This document shows positions 38,428-48,283 of a stretch of 64,000 bases of DNA, piece by piece. The notes under the pieces were generated by a model. That model made no database searches. It was given only the letters and a program-made list of their open reading frames with translations, and was not told the origin of the DNA. Numbering within the stretch: the stretch's first letter is position 1; every line of letters starts with the position of its first letter. Made by a program: the position numbers and the translations under genes. Origin of the DNA: Mojavia pulchra JT2-VF2 (lineage in GTDB: Bacteria; Cyanobacteriota; Cyanobacteriia; Cyanobacteriales; Nostocaceae). Location of the stretch: the NCBI GenBank assembly GCA_019359325.1, contig JAHHHN010000001.1, positions 558,001-622,000 on the forward strand. The letters are read 5' to 3'.

Positions 38428-39204
38428 ATGCCTACTACAGTCACCAACGAACTGAAGCATGAAATTTGGCAGTTGTTGCGAGAATATCAGCAATCGCGCT
38501 CAGAAACTATTCGCAATCAACTTGTTAAACTCAATTTTGGACTTGTGAGAAGAGAAGCTCACTACTGGGTAAATCAATGCCATGAAAACTACGAAGACTT
38601 GCTCCAAGTAGGCTGTTTGGGTCTAATTAGAGCTATTGAAAAATTTGAAATTTCTAAGGGACATGCTTTTAGTTCTTTTGCTGTTCCCTACATTCGCGGT
38701 GAAATTCAGCACTACCTCCGAGATAAAGGTGTCACCGTCCGCATTCCTCGACGCTACTTAGCATTGCAACAGCAAGCTATAGGAGTTTCGCGTTCTTTGC
38801 GCGCACAATATAACCGCCAACCTACTGACTCTGAATTAGCAGCAGCACTCGAAATTTCGCCTAACGAATGGCAAGAAATTAAATTGGCATGGATCAATCG
38901 TGCACCCTTGAGTCTGGATGTGCCAGTGCAAGATGGAGAAGAAGGCTCTGCGAGTCTCGGAGAATTAGTTCCAGATCCCCATTACCGTAGTTTTCAACTA
39001 GCGCAAGAAGATCAAATTCGCTTACAACAGGCATTAGTTCAGTTAGAACAACGCACTCGTGACGTTTTAGAATGTGTATTTTTGCATGATTTGACACAAA
39101 AACAAGTAGCAGAACACTTAGGAATTAGTGTAGTCACGGTTTCCCGGAGAGTCAAGAAAGGTCTGGACTTGTTGAAACATCTCATGGGTGTGGCAGATGA
39201 TTAG
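38428..39204 (+). CDS. sigF: RNA polymerase sigma factor SigF (group 3)
   Basis: Alternative sigma-70-type factor. Region 2 is clear (NFGLVRREAHYWVNQC, EDLLQVGCLGLIRAIEKFE, FSSFAVPYIRGEIQHYLRD), region 3 follows (RIPRRYLALQQQAI, RQPTDSELAAALEIS), and region 4 has a helix-turn-helix (LTQKQVAEHLGISVVTVSRR). Length 258 aa and the lack of region 1 place it in group 3. In unicellular cyanobacteria SigF controls pilin and motility genes. From memory psbO and sigF are also neighbours in related Nostocales. ATG 38428 is the first in frame. Confidence 0.92.
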   Translation: MPTTVTNELKHEIWQLLREYQQSRSETIRNQLVKLNFGLVRREAHYWVNQCHENYEDLLQVGCLGLIRAIEKFEISKGHAFSSFAVPYIRGEIQHYLRDKGVTVRIPRRYLALQQQAIGVSRSLRAQYNRQPTDSELAAALEISPNEWQEIKLAWINRAPLSLDVPVQDGEEGSASLGELVPDPHYRSFQLAQEDQIRLQQALVQLEQRTRDVLECVFLHDLTQKQVAEHLGISVVTVSRRVKKGLDLLKHLMGVADD

Positions 39205-39369
39205 CTGCATAAAATTTAGCTCCGCAGTTATGCTGGGCTGGTAGTGTTAAAAATAACCTTTGCAATCTAGAAAATTAGGTTATAAAGGGAACAGACTTAG
39301 CCTTAAATACGAATTTCAGGCATGTTGATTTCGACAAACAAATTTTCCTATGGCTTTTGAGAGCGGCTA

Positions 39370-40275
39370 ATGGGTAGAAGAAATTCCACAATTGCAGGTG
39401 CAGCCATTTTTATATTGGCGATCGCTGGATGTACTTCAGAAAGTACAGAACAAGCTAGTAATCCTAGTCCAACTGCGGCTAATCTTAGCCCAACTGCAAC
39501 ACCAGCAGTAAAAACGCCACCTGCAACTCAATCTTTTAATAATCCTGTGATACCTGGCAAACAGGTATCAAAAGTTGCTTCTGTAACTTATAGTCCATCC
39601 TCTAATTTGATTCAACCGACTAATGCTAAAGAACGGGAAATCATGGTATTGAAAGGTCGGACTGACCCGTTTGCACAAATTTCTGGACAGATGGTTACCG
39701 AAATTGCTAATACTACTACGAAACCCGTTCCTGTGTTGCCTCCTTTGCCTACTGTCAAACCTTTGAGGAAAATAGCAGTAGTAGCGAAAGTACCACTACG
39801 CAGTGGAGTAAAAACAGCTAATTTAATCGCACAAAAAACTAACACAAATAAACAAGCAAGTGCTTCTCCTGGCTTGGCTCCAGTCTTGCCTAGAGTTTTG
39901 CCTCCAGTTGTCCCCAGCCCGAATTTAGTCTCTGTATTGCCAAAACCAGAACAGCCAGAGTTAGCAAAATCAGTGCTTGTGACGGGTGTAATTTTAGTGC
40001 GAAATCAACTCCAGGCAATTATCAAAGTACCGAATGAGCCGACGAGTCGCTATGTGCAAGCGGGACAGCGATTAGCAAATGGTCTGCTGATTAAACGTAT
40101 TGAAATGAATGAAGGCTCCAATCCTATCGTAATTGTGGAACAATACGGTATTGAAGTTGCAAGAATGGTAGGGGATGCACCTGCCAATTCAGCACCATCA
40201 AATACCAATAATGGCGGAAATTCTATTTCTTGGACAACGCCACTCCCAAATATTGTTGCTGTCGGAGCTTCATAA
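39370..40275 (+). CDS. Lipoprotein with GspC/PilP-like C-terminal domain, 301 aa
   Basis: The signal peptide ends in a lipobox (LAIAGC, Cys21), so it is a predicted lipoprotein. A long Pro/Thr/Ser-rich linker follows (residues 25-195). The C-terminal part (about 200-265: VTGVILVRNQLQAIIKV, YVQAGQRLANGLLIKRI, IVIVEQYGIEVAR) resembles the small beta domain of PilP/GspC-type proteins, which connect the inner-membrane platform to the secretin. That homology is inferred from pattern only. It is followed by a small gene two bases after its stop, so the two probably form a unit. It lies downstream of sigF, a known regulator of pili in other cyanobacteria. Confidence 0.7.
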   Translation: MGRRNSTIAGAAIFILAIAGCTSESTEQASNPSPTAANLSPTATPAVKTPPATQSFNNPVIPGKQVSKVASVTYSPSSNLIQPTNAKEREIMVLKGRTDPFAQISGQMVTEIANTTTKPVPVLPPLPTVKPLRKIAVVAKVPLRSGVKTANLIAQKTNTNKQASASPGLAPVLPRVLPPVVPSPNLVSVLPKPEQPELAKSVLVTGVILVRNQLQAIIKVPNEPTSRYVQAGQRLANGLLIKRIEMNEGSNPIVIVEQYGIEVARMVGDAPANSAPSNTNNGGNSISWTTPLPNIVAVGAS

Positions 40276-40277
40276 GG

Positions 40278-40523
40278 ATGGAGACTAAAGAAACAATTGA
40301 ATTTGCTGGTTTGCCTCTAGCAGTCTATCGAGAGATAGCAGCTCATTTGTGCCAAGTTGAAGGGGTAGAGGTGGGTCTGATCCCTCAGTCATCTCAACAG
40401 TTTGATTATCATCAAAGTCAAATCAGTGGCTTGTCGATTGCGTGGGTATCAAACCCTGCTTTGGAAAATCGGCAACGCGTTCAGCAGATTTTGACTTACT
40501 ATCAAAATCGCTATGGTATTTGA
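40278..40523 (+). CDS. Small hypothetical protein, 81 aa
   Basis: ATG 40278 starts two bases after the lipoprotein stop. An AAGG stretch touches the start codon. The product METKETIEFAGLPLAVY… is soluble, with an N-terminal helix (LPLAVYREIAAHLCQVEG), two beta strands (VEVGLIPQSS, ISGLSIAWVSN) and a C-terminal helix (NRQRVQQILTYYQNRYG). No family recognised. Tight spacing suggests co-translation with the lipoprotein. Confidence 0.65.
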   Translation: METKETIEFAGLPLAVYREIAAHLCQVEGVEVGLIPQSSQQFDYHQSQISGLSIAWVSNPALENRQRVQQILTYYQNRYGI

Positions 40524-40911
40524 CGACTTGAGTAAATATCAAGTTTCTTAACTATACCCATAGTTGAGATATTACGTTTTTCTGTTGTTATATCGAACTG
40601 AGGTTTAGTTCACCTTAAGAACCTTTGATACTATTTCACCCGATGTTTGCTATGTATCATACCCTCAGCAGCCACTATTGGAATGGGCAGTTGGGGGTAT
40701 TTGATATGTTGATCATACTCAAAGAATGTAATGCGAGTTGAATTGGGTATCTATTCTCATTAATCTAAGTTGCTGAGAATAAAGTTTGATTACTTAATAT
40801 CAATATCAAAACATCGTCTGAGGTTATGCAATTATAAATTGCTGAGGTAAACTTGCAAGCAAGTAATGCAAAATATTACTCAGCTGGTCTTCGGTCTGGG
40901 CATCACTCACA
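40524..40911. other. Spacer before the 912-residue protein
   Basis: About 390 bases, AT-rich, no reading frame or strong hairpin. It should hold the promoter of the next gene. Confidence 0.35.
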
Positions 40912-43650
40912 ATGGAACACTGGCAATTTCTGATACAGAAGCAGGGCGATCGCGCTTGGCATGCCCTGGAATCGCCAAAGGGAGAAATTACGGAGGGTCG
41001 GTATAGAGTTTTGGCTCGTTCTAACCGGCCTAATATAGACGTGGAAGTGCGAGTAACGCACTCTTCGACGCAAGAAGTACCACCAAAGCGGCGAATTCAG
41101 AAGCGATCGCGTCGTACTAATTCAGAAGGCTTAATGGCGGTAATTCCTTTTACCTACTTCAAGCCTGGTATTTGGGAGTTGCAATGCTCCGGTGACTTGA
41201 TGTCGGATATTCTCGGTAAATCCTGGCAATACAATGTCTCTCTACGAGTTTTGTCTGAACAAACAGATGAGAAGGTGGGAATCATAGAGGGCGAAACGAG
41301 TCTGGAATCAGATTTCTTTGATGACCCAGAAAGTATTGCTGATGACAATTTGGTATCTGCTACTTCGGCACAATCCCCTATTGCGATAGTAGACACTGTT
41401 ACTGTTGCTGTTCCCACAGAACTAGCAATTGCAACACAAAACAGCCTTAGCGGAACTGATCTGTTAATTGATACTCAAGAAGATGCTGTTATCGATCAGC
41501 CTGTAAGTCCGGTTTGGTTCAAAGGTGAGACAGCAGAACAAATTTTACAAAACTTAATAGATTTAGCTTTACCTACATCTGACCCTTTGCTTGAGGATGA
41601 AACGGAGGATGATTCTTCGGATATAGCAATATCACCACCGTTATTACTGACCCTCGTTCAGGAAGCCTATGTTGCTCACTGGGGGCAAGCTCTCACCGTC
41701 AAGGGACGGGTGGAGCTAGATATGGAAGCTGAGATACCTTACCCAGAAAGTCTCTATGGGCTAGCAATAGAAATTGAGCTGCGCTCACCCTTAGAAGCGG
41801 AAATCTTGACCAAGGTAAGGCAACCTTTACTGAATCAGGTGTTGCCCTTTAATATCACATCGTCAATTGATATTCCTGCTGACTGTGAATCTAAATTAAT
41901 CTTGGCGGATATTAGTGTGTATGGAGGACTAACTGACTTTGGTGAAGCGATACTGTTAGCTAGCCAGTCTTTCACAATTACAGCAGATGTCACTGAATTA
42001 CTAGCAATTACAGCCGCAACAAAATCTAGTACGCCAGATATTTTGGATGACAAAAGCGCACCCCTGACCTCACCTACTGCTGCTAAAGAGCCAGAGCCAT
42101 CATTTAGTATCGATTTGGCACTTTTCAATCTGGTTAAAACTGTCAAATCAGACCAATCTCTACCGCTCAATCCATCCCCGAATCAATCCCTACCACCACA
42201 AATTAGCCAGCAATCTTCACGAGAAGCGGCCCAAGGGCCGTCTACGGTTAAGAAATCAGCAGATTATCGTGCGCTTCAATTGCCGAATTTTCCCCCGCTT
42301 CCACCGCCTCCACCGCTGCCAATCGAGGCGATCGCAACGGCGGCGGTGGCAGAACCCCCAACAGCCGTAATTTCTTCCCCAGAAACTTCTACAGCAGAAC
42401 CGCCAACAACCGAAGCAAGTTTAGAGAAGGTTGAAACTTTAGCCACAATCAATCTCGATCAGCTTGTCATTAAACATCGCAGAGTACCGGCTGGCAGTAC
42501 ATTTCCGTACTTGAAACGGTTAAAAGTCTTGCCAAATGATCGCCAAGAAATAAACAGTGGTGTATTAGATACATTGGATGTTCAGGTTTCTGAGAACTCA
42601 AAGGAGCCAGATGAAACTCTAACGGAGCATCAAAACACACCTGAAGCCAATGCATCAGAATTAGTAGCCAATGATCGACAATTGCAGGATGAGTCTGTTG
42701 TAGAAATAGCTACACCATCTGCTTCGGAGTTAATTGATGAGTCTGTTGCACAAACAGTTAACCCACCTCGTTCAGAGTTAATTATAGAAGGCAATCCCTA
42801 CTCATCCCCTTTGATTACGAAATGGTTGCAGAGCCAAGGATTTTCTATACCCGAAATCATCCACGTGCCAGACCGAGATTATGATACTAATGTTCTAGCC
42901 GAGCAGACAATGCCTGATGAAAAGGCTTCCGTTTCTTCTAACCCTCAAATTTTAATGTCTGATATCGACTTGCCATTAAAGCTAAATGATGAAACGGGGG
43001 AATTAACAGATGAGGAGCCGATAAAACAAGAGGAGATAGAGATACCAACTGTTTTAGAAGCAGAAAATATAACAGAAGAAGCCTCCGCGCTAGTACGTCA
43101 AGACCCTCCATCATTGCCTCCTCCCCATACCAAGAGCATTCCGGCTTGGTTAGCGCAAGAAATTGTTGTAGATGATACATACAGTGAACCTGAAATAAAT
43201 GCAGCAAAAAGTCATACCTCCCAAGCGGAGGAGCCAGCGCTATTAGATTCAACTTCGTTACCTATAACTGCGGCGATTACTGAGCCGTTACCAATTCCAC
43301 AATTGTATGTGCCAGAAGGTGAACTGATCGCGGGCAAATTTGTGAAAGTGCAAGTGGAATTACCTGAGGTATCGCCTCAAGTGGTTGTCAAGTTATGGGT
43401 TGAGGATTGCCAAACTCGCTGGCTGCTAGACGGCCCTTATTTACTGAAAAATTTACAGCCTAATTCCTTGGGAGGGTTGGAAGCAATCACGCAATTGCAC
43501 ATTCCTTTTGGTTGTTTGGAATTACGAGTTGAGGCGATCGCTCTAGATATGGCAACCCAACAGGAAAGTCATAAAGTTACCATAACACGAACTGTGATAC
43601 CGCCAGACTTGCCAAATTTGCAGCTGGTGGATGAGCTACTAGGTATCTAA
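40912..43650 (+). CDS. Large acidic, Pro/Glu-rich hypothetical protein, 912 aa
   Basis: ATG 40912 (MEHWQFLIQKQGDRAWHAL) is the first in frame. Residues 1-120 form a folded N-terminal part with a basic patch (PPKRRIQKRSRRTN) and PGIWELQCSGDLM, resembling a beta-sandwich. A second folded segment lies at about 240-365 (VAHWGQALTVKGRVEL, YGLAIEIELRSP). The middle, about 370-800, is low complexity and rich in Pro, Glu, Thr and Ser, including PPLPPPPPLP. The C-terminal 110 residues (PQLYVPEGELIAGKFVKV, PQVVVKLWVEDCQTRW) again look like a beta-sandwich. No signal peptide or membrane helix. A cyanobacterial scaffold-like protein of unknown role. Confidence 0.7.
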   Translation: MEHWQFLIQKQGDRAWHALESPKGEITEGRYRVLARSNRPNIDVEVRVTHSSTQEVPPKRRIQKRSRRTNSEGLMAVIPFTYFKPGIWELQCSGDLMSDILGKSWQYNVSLRVLSEQTDEKVGIIEGETSLESDFFDDPESIADDNLVSATSAQSPIAIVDTVTVAVPTELAIATQNSLSGTDLLIDTQEDAVIDQPVSPVWFKGETAEQILQNLIDLALPTSDPLLEDETEDDSSDIAISPPLLLTLVQEAYVAHWGQALTVKGRVELDMEAEIPYPESLYGLAIEIELRSPLEAEILTKVRQPLLNQVLPFNITSSIDIPADCESKLILADISVYGGLTDFGEAILLASQSFTITADVTELLAITAATKSSTPDILDDKSAPLTSPTAAKEPEPSFSIDLALFNLVKTVKSDQSLPLNPSPNQSLPPQISQQSSREAAQGPSTVKKSADYRALQLPNFPPLPPPPPLPIEAIATAAVAEPPTAVISSPETSTAEPPTTEASLEKVETLATINLDQLVIKHRRVPAGSTFPYLKRLKVLPNDRQEINSGVLDTLDVQVSENSKEPDETLTEHQNTPEANASELVANDRQLQDESVVEIATPSASELIDESVAQTVNPPRSELIIEGNPYSSPLITKWLQSQGFSIPEIIHVPDRDYDTNVLAEQTMPDEKASVSSNPQILMSDIDLPLKLNDETGELTDEEPIKQEEIEIPTVLEAENITEEASALVRQDPPSLPPPHTKSIPAWLAQEIVVDDTYSEPEINAAKSHTSQAEEPALLDSTSLPITAAITEPLPIPQLYVPEGELIAGKFVKVQVELPEVSPQVVVKLWVEDCQTRWLLDGPYLLKNLQPNSLGGLEAITQLHIPFGCLELRVEAIALDMATQQESHKVTITRTVIPPDLPNLQLVDELLGI

Positions 43651-43761
43651 ATAGCTTTGGCTATGGTAGCTGTGTTAAAAATCTTTAGAATTTAAAAAAT
43701 GGGGCTGAATTTGCAGTAAGCTCATCTTGAATTGTAGTGTGATTGAACAGGAATATTTGCT

Positions 43762-43902
43762 ATGTCAACCGCATTTTTGCCTTCTATTTTGGCGTATTCT
43801 ACGTTCTTGCCTTCTATTTTTGTTCCTTTGACTGGTCTAGTTTTCCCAGCAGTAGCTTTCGCGTTTTTCTTTTTATACATTGAACGCGACGATATTGGCT
43901 AA
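43762..43902 (+). CDS. psaI: Photosystem I reaction centre subunit VIII
   Basis: 46-residue single-helix membrane protein: [17 protein letters not shown] then a hydrophobic core ([20 protein letters not shown]) ending in ERDDIG, the standard PsaI end. PsaI helps organise PsaL and trimer or tetramer formation of photosystem I at the stroma-lumen interface. The gene is too short for ordinary gene finding. It converges with the psbEFLJ operon over a shared terminator. Confidence 0.9.
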   Translation: MSTAFLPSILAYSTFLPSIFVPLTGLVFPAVAFAFFFLYIERDDIG

Positions 43903-43970
43903 TCGATTATTAGGTAATAGGCTACTTCGCTTTTTATCCATTACCGAGTGGATTTAATAAATATTAGAAT

Positions 43971-44003
43971 ACCGCCTGTCTCAATGAGATAGGCGGTTTT
44001 TTA
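43971..44003. terminator. Terminator between psaI and psbJ, likely bidirectional
   Basis: ACCGCCTGTCTC and GAGATAGGCGGT form a strong stem followed by TTTTTT on the plus strand. It lies between two converging transcripts. Confidence 0.85.
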
Positions 44004-44067
44004 ATGCTGATTTCTAAACAAGTGCTAGATAATCTACACTACTTATGCTATTTGGCTCAAGCTACCA

Positions 44068-44196
44068 TTACATTGAAGAACCGAGTCCGGCATAGGCTCC
44101 GTAAAAGAAAATGCCTACAACAGTAATTACACCTAACCCTGCGATCGTAGCGACGACCCATAGGGGAATTCTCCCACTTCCAGCACTTCGAGACAT
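44068..44196 (-). CDS. psbJ: Photosystem II protein J
   Basis: 42-residue one-helix protein, [20 protein letters not shown] followed by a hydrophobic helix and the end [13 protein letters not shown], as in cyanobacterial PsbJ. It lies next to cytochrome b559 in PSII and affects plastoquinone exchange. Last gene of psbEFLJ, 72 bases after psbL. AGGAGA precedes its ATG. Confidence 0.94.
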   Translation of the reverse strand: MSRSAGSGRIPLWVVATIAGLGVITVVGIFFYGAYAGLGSSM

Positions 44197-44268
44197 AGTT
44201 TTATCTCCTCCCTTAATAAAAAATCAACACAGGTTAAATAAACAAATGATTAACAACAGTTTTTCCAG

Positions 44269-44388
44269 TTAGTTAAAGAAGTAACTGGAAAACAGAATAC
44301 CCAGAACAAAAACTAGTAATAGTCCCAGGTAAAGGGAAGTCCGGTTTAGCTCAACCGGCTGATTATTAGGATTGGGCGTTCTTTCCAT
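44269..44388 (-). CDS. psbL: Photosystem II protein L
   Basis: 39-residue one-helix protein: [20 protein letters not shown], then a hydrophobic helix and the terminal SSYFFN. PsbL sits at the PSII dimer interface. Third gene of psbEFLJ; AGGAGG precedes the ATG, and psbF ends 9 bases before. Confidence 0.95.
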   Translation of the reverse strand: MERTPNPNNQPVELNRTSLYLGLLLVFVLGILFSSYFFN

Positions 44389-44397
44389 GAGTTCCTC

Positions 44398-44535
44398 CTA
44401 GCGTTGAATAAACTGCATTGCGGCGATCGCGCCCAAGAAAAAGACGGTTGGCACACCTAAAGTGTGAACTGCAAGCCATCTAACCGTAAAAATTGGATAG
44501 GTAACTGGTTGATTGATGTTGTTGCCACTAGTCAT
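44398..44535 (-). CDS. psbF: Cytochrome b559 subunit beta
   Basis: 45-residue protein with the haem-ligand His in [19 protein letters not shown] and the terminal AAMQFIQR. With PsbE it binds the b559 haem. Starts 9 bases after the psbE stop in the psbEFLJ operon. Confidence 0.96.
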   Translation of the reverse strand: MTSGNNINQPVTYPIFTVRWLAVHTLGVPTVFFLGAIAAMQFIQR

Positions 44536-44544
44536 GATTTCAAA

Positions 44545-44793
44545 CTACTTTTCGATAAATTTTTCAACTTGCTGTTTAGCTTCAAAACGGTTGTTCACAA
44601 TGGGCACTTCCTGCCGTACTTCTGTGAAATACTCATTGGGTCGTGGTGTACCAAACACATCATAAGCCAGTCCTGTGCTGACAAATAACCAACCAGCAAT
44701 AAATAATGCTGGAATAGTGATGCTGTGGATCACCCAGTAACGAACGCTGGTAATAATGTCCGAAAATGGACGTTCTCCAGTGGTACCTGACAT
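44545..44793 (-). CDS. psbE: Cytochrome b559 subunit alpha
   Basis: 82-residue PSII core protein. The haem-ligand His lies in [17 protein letters not shown]; the C-terminal lumenal tail [19 protein letters not shown] is fully conserved in type. First gene of psbEFLJ and 119 bases downstream of ycf48, consistent with the rubA-ycf48-psbEFLJ arrangement found across cyanobacteria. Confidence 0.97.
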   Translation of the reverse strand: MSGTTGERPFSDIITSVRYWVIHSITIPALFIAGWLFVSTGLAYDVFGTPRPNEYFTEVRQEVPIVNNRFEAKQQVEKFIEK

Positions 44794-44912
44794 TTAATTC
44801 CTACCTTCACAAGACTGTTATTGAGTTTATTATCCTACAAAGTTTAGAAAGAGTTACAACTTGCAACGTCCTTCTCAGAAATAAACAGAACTACATCAAC
44901 CTAGTGTTACCA

Positions 44913-45935
44913 CTAAGCCGCCTCTGACTGGGAAGCTGTTTCAACGTTGGGTTTATATTTTAGTAAAACGCCGCGATCGCCAATAATAAACCCTTGCTCA
45001 GGTTGGAAAAACACAATTTTGTAAAAATTAGCAGCAACTTCTTCAACCTCACGGTCTTTTTCCCAGGTTTTACCACCGTCGGAACTGTGCAGCAAATTAC
45101 CGCTACCGCCACCTACCCAAATGTCATTGGGTGTGCGATACGCTAAATCTAGTAAACCCCAACTGGTAGAGAACTCAGGAGCTTGTACTTCTTGCCACTC
45201 TTCAGGTTTAGTTGGGTCGCTAAACTGAACTTGACCGCCCCTTGCTAGCATCCACAACTGACCATTGTCAGCAAAGCCCATGTTTTCTACTCGGCGAGAA
45301 CTATTGCGGTTATGAGGAACCCAAGCATTTTGCCCTGGTTCCCAAGTAGAGTAAAAGCTACCCTTAGCCGAAACAGCAACATATTTACCATCAGCAGAAC
45401 GTTCCAGGTTACGAACCACACCTACCGCTGCTTCCACCTGGGCTTTCCAGTTTTTGCCGCCGTCGGTGGTTTTATATATAGCGCCTACATCAGTAGCCAT
45501 CTCAGCTGCGTTTGGCCCCAATGCACTGATACGAATAGGGCTACCAGGTAGTTTTTCACTTAACGGAATGCGCGACCAAGAACGACCTTCATCAGTGGTG
45601 TGCAGCAGCAAAGAAGGCTCTCCCACAATCCACCCTTCTTGGCCAGCAAAACTAATAGAGTCAAAGCGATACCTTGAGTCATCCAGTGCTAACGTTAAGG
45701 GTTTCCAATTCTCCCCACCGTCATTGGTTTCCAAAATGGTGGCGTTGCTACCTACTAAATAGCCATGCTGAGAATTAGCAGCAAAAGCAATATCCAGCAG
45801 CTTTGCTTCTGTGGGGACAGTAATGATTGCCCAAGGGTTATAGCTGGTAGAGGGGACTTTGCTACAACCTATACACATCAGGACAACTATTAACAAGGCA
45901 AATATTCGTTGCCAACTTTTAAAAATTGAATGCAT
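44913..45935 (-). CDS. ycf48: Photosystem II assembly factor Ycf48 (HCF136 homologue)
   Basis: Lumenal assembly factor that binds newly made D1 and early PSII intermediates. A lipoprotein-type signal ends in LMCIGCSK (Cys24). The rest is a seven-bladed BNR-type propeller with repeated TxDGGxxW motifs: ETNDGGENWKPL, TTDEGRSWSRI, TTDGGKNWKAQ, SSDGGKTWEKD. Length 340 aa is standard. It lies between rubA and psbE in the same direction. Confidence 0.95.
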   Translation of the reverse strand: MHSIFKSWQRIFALLIVVLMCIGCSKVPSTSYNPWAIITVPTEAKLLDIAFAANSQHGYLVGSNATILETNDGGENWKPLTLALDDSRYRFDSISFAGQEGWIVGEPSLLLHTTDEGRSWSRIPLSEKLPGSPIRISALGPNAAEMATDVGAIYKTTDGGKNWKAQVEAAVGVVRNLERSADGKYVAVSAKGSFYSTWEPGQNAWVPHNRNSSRRVENMGFADNGQLWMLARGGQVQFSDPTKPEEWQEVQAPEFSTSWGLLDLAYRTPNDIWVGGGSGNLLHSSDGGKTWEKDREVEEVAANFYKIVFFQPEQGFIIGDRGVLLKYKPNVETASQSEAA

Positions 45936-46036
45936 CAGTATTTCTTAGTTGTTTCTAAATTTGTGTACGGGTTATCTAAAACGTTTACCTTAGGGGCAAT
46001 AACTAACTACGGACTGGTTCAAAAAGATAGCGGGTC

Positions 46037-46381
46037 TTATTGTAAGCCGTAGAGACTGAGAAAAAACAAGAAACCAAGTGCCAATGCCCCAAAAATCAAG
46101 ATACTTTTTTGGGTTGGCGTTAGCGTATTCACACCTAAACCATAACCAAGATTTTCTCGGAAGCCAGATGCTTGTCCCACAGGGCCAATATTGGCGAAAG
46201 CTTGTTTTTTAGCGCTACACACCGGACAGCGCCATGATAAGGGCAGGTCTGCGAAAGATGTTCCTGAGGGAATGTCATGCTTGTCATCTCCCTTTTCAGG
46301 TTCATAAACGTAACCGCAGGCGCGACACTCGTAGCGGTCTAACTCTTGATTTTCAACAGTTTGTTCGCTTTGTTCGCTCAT
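46037..46381 (-). CDS. rubA: Membrane-anchored rubredoxin RubA
   Basis: Rubredoxin fold with the four Fe-binding Cys: YECRACGYVYEP and WRCPVCSAKK. A flexible linker follows, then one C-terminal membrane helix (SILIFGALALGFLFFLSL). RubA is needed for photosystem accumulation, particularly PSII. First gene of the rubA-ycf48-psbEFLJ cluster; it diverges from ndhC. Confidence 0.95.
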   Translation of the reverse strand: MSEQSEQTVENQELDRYECRACGYVYEPEKGDDKHDIPSGTSFADLPLSWRCPVCSAKKQAFANIGPVGQASGFRENLGYGLGVNTLTPTQKSILIFGALALGFLFFLSLYGLQ

Positions 46382-46577
46382 GGCTTAGGCCTCGCAGAGG
46401 GGCAAATATTAAATATACGTTAAAAATTATGACATAACTGTTAGAATTTTCTATCACAATCAAAAACGAATCAAATACCCTCAGCGCGTTTGTTTCCCAG
46501 ATTTCAGAAAAGCCTAAAAGATATAATGTAAAAGAAAGTAACAGCCTTATTTACACCATAAGCGGTAGATATTCATT

Positions 46578-46940
46578 GTGTTTGTCCTCAGCGGTTACGA
46601 GTACCTTCTAGGCTTTCTAATTATCTGTAGCCTAGTGCCTGCCCTGGCGCTCTCAGCGTCCAAGCTCTTAAGACCTAGTGGCAAAAGCGCAGAACGGCGC
46701 ACCACCTATGAATCAGGCATGGAACCCATCGGCGGAGCCTGGATTCAGTTCAATATCCGCTACTATATGTTTGCCCTAGTCTTTGTCGTCTTTGATGTAG
46801 AGACTGTATTTTTGTACCCTTGGGCGGTTGCTTTTCACCGTCTAGGGCTATTGGCATTCATTGAAGCGCTAATTTTTATTGCAATTCTTGTAATCGCCTT
46901 AGTTTATGCATGGCGTAAAGGAGCTTTGGAATGGTCGTGA
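46578..46940 (+). CDS. ndhC: NAD(P)H-quinone oxidoreductase subunit 3
   Basis: Three-helix NDH-1 membrane subunit. GTG 46578 starts [19 protein letters not shown]; the conserved loop [20 protein letters not shown] and the motif [16 protein letters not shown] are present. The gene overlaps ndhK by 10 bases. First gene of ndhCKJ, reading away from rubA. NDH-1 serves respiration, cyclic electron flow and CO2 uptake. Confidence 0.96.
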   Translation: MFVLSGYEYLLGFLIICSLVPALALSASKLLRPSGKSAERRTTYESGMEPIGGAWIQFNIRYYMFALVFVVFDVETVFLYPWAVAFHRLGLLAFIEALIFIAILVIALVYAWRKGALEWS

Positions 46941-47668
46941 ATTCTAACTTAACAACCCAGGACAAAGAGCGAATCATCAACCCGATTGAGCGTCCCTCAA
47001 TCACCCAGGATCTTTCAGAAAACGTAATCCTGACTACGGTTGATGATCTTTACAACTGGGCGCGGCTTTCGAGTTTGTGGCCGTTGCTATTTGGTACGGC
47101 TTGCTGCTTTATTGAGTTTGCAGCTTTAATTGGTTCCCGGTTTGATTTTGACCGCTTCGGATTAATTCCCCGTTCTAGCCCCCGCCAAGCTGATTTAATT
47201 ATTACGGCAGGGACAATCAACATGAAGATGGCACCTCAACTCGTGCGGCTTTATGAACAAATGCCTGAGCCGAAGTATGTAATTGCGATGGGAGCTTGTA
47301 CGATTACTGGCGGGATGTTCAGTGTTGATTCTCCTACTGCTGTACGTGGAGTTGATAAACTGATTCCTGTAGATGTGTACTTACCTGGTTGTCCTCCTCG
47401 TCCAGAAGCAATTATTGACGCAATCATTAAGCTGCGGAAGAAAATAGCTAATGATTCAATGCAAGAGCGGAGTCAAATTAAGCAAACCCACCGCTACTAC
47501 AGCACGACTCATAATCTGAAGCCAGTGCAGCAAATTTTAACTGGTAAGTATATGCAGTCAGACGCTCGCTTTACCCCACCGAAGGAATTGGCAGAAGCGA
47601 TTGGTTTGCCAGTACCACCTGCTTTACTGACATCCCAGAAACAAAAGGAGGAAACGAACCGTGGCTGA
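46931..47668 (+). CDS. ndhK: NAD(P)H-quinone oxidoreductase subunit K
   Basis: Hydrophilic arm subunit carrying the N2 [4Fe-4S] cluster: adjacent Cys in GTACCFIEF, then [11 protein letters not shown] and [12 protein letters not shown]. The 245-residue product has the normal cyanobacterial C-terminal extension. It overlaps ndhC by 10 and ndhJ by 8 bases, so translation is coupled. Confidence 0.96.
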   Translation: MVVNSNLTTQDKERIINPIERPSITQDLSENVILTTVDDLYNWARLSSLWPLLFGTACCFIEFAALIGSRFDFDRFGLIPRSSPRQADLIITAGTINMKMAPQLVRLYEQMPEPKYVIAMGACTITGGMFSVDSPTAVRGVDKLIPVDVYLPGCPPRPEAIIDAIIKLRKKIANDSMQERSQIKQTHRYYSTTHNLKPVQQILTGKYMQSDARFTPPKELAEAIGLPVPPALLTSQKQKEETNRG

Positions 47669-48188
47669 AGAAGAATCTAAACCAGTACCAGCAGATGAAG
47701 CAGCTTTGGTAACAGCCGGTCAAGTTTCCCAATGGTTGAGTGAAAACGGCTTTGAGCATGAGTCTTTAGCACCCGATGCTAATGGGATAGAGATACTGAA
47801 GGTGGAGCGGGATTTCTTGCTCCCCATGGCTACGGCTCTGTATGCTTATGGGTTTAATTATCTTCAGTTTCAAGGTGGTATTGACCTTGGGCCTGGACAA
47901 GAATTGGTAAGTGTGTATCACCTAATTAAAGTTGGTGATAATAGCGATCGCCCTGAAGAAGTACGATTGAAGGTGTTCTTGCCAAGAGAAAACCCTACAG
48001 TTCCTTCAGTCTACTGGATCTGGAAAACCGCAGATTGGCAAGAACGCGAGTCTTACGATATGTTCGGCATTATCTACGAAGGACACCCCAACCTGAAGCG
48101 GATTTTAATGCCAGAAGATTGGATGGGTTGGCCTTTGCGTAAGGATTACATCTCGCCTGATTTTTACGAGTTGCAAGAAGCTTATTAG
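47661..48188 (+). CDS. ndhJ: NAD(P)H-quinone oxidoreductase subunit J
   Basis: 30-kDa-type subunit of the hydrophilic arm. The C-terminal signature [20 protein letters not shown] is diagnostic, followed by [20 protein letters not shown] 47661 lies within the end of ndhK with GGAGG upstream. Last gene of the operon, followed by a terminator. Confidence 0.96.
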   Translation: MAEEESKPVPADEAALVTAGQVSQWLSENGFEHESLAPDANGIEILKVERDFLLPMATALYAYGFNYLQFQGGIDLGPGQELVSVYHLIKVGDNSDRPEEVRLKVFLPRENPTVPSVYWIWKTADWQERESYDMFGIIYEGHPNLKRILMPEDWMGWPLRKDYISPDFYELQEAY

Positions 48189-48247
48189 GTAATGCTGATT
48201 GCTGAGTCTTGAGTGTCAGCAGTGAGAATTTTAATGTCTCATCTCTA

Positions 48248-48283
48248 ACCCCTTTCCGTCGGCGGAGAGGGGTATTGTTTTTT
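48248..48283 (+). terminator. Terminator after ndhCKJ
   Basis: CCCCTTTCCG and CGGAGAGGGG form a 10-bp stem (one G-T pair) followed by TATTGTTTTTT. Confidence 0.85.
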
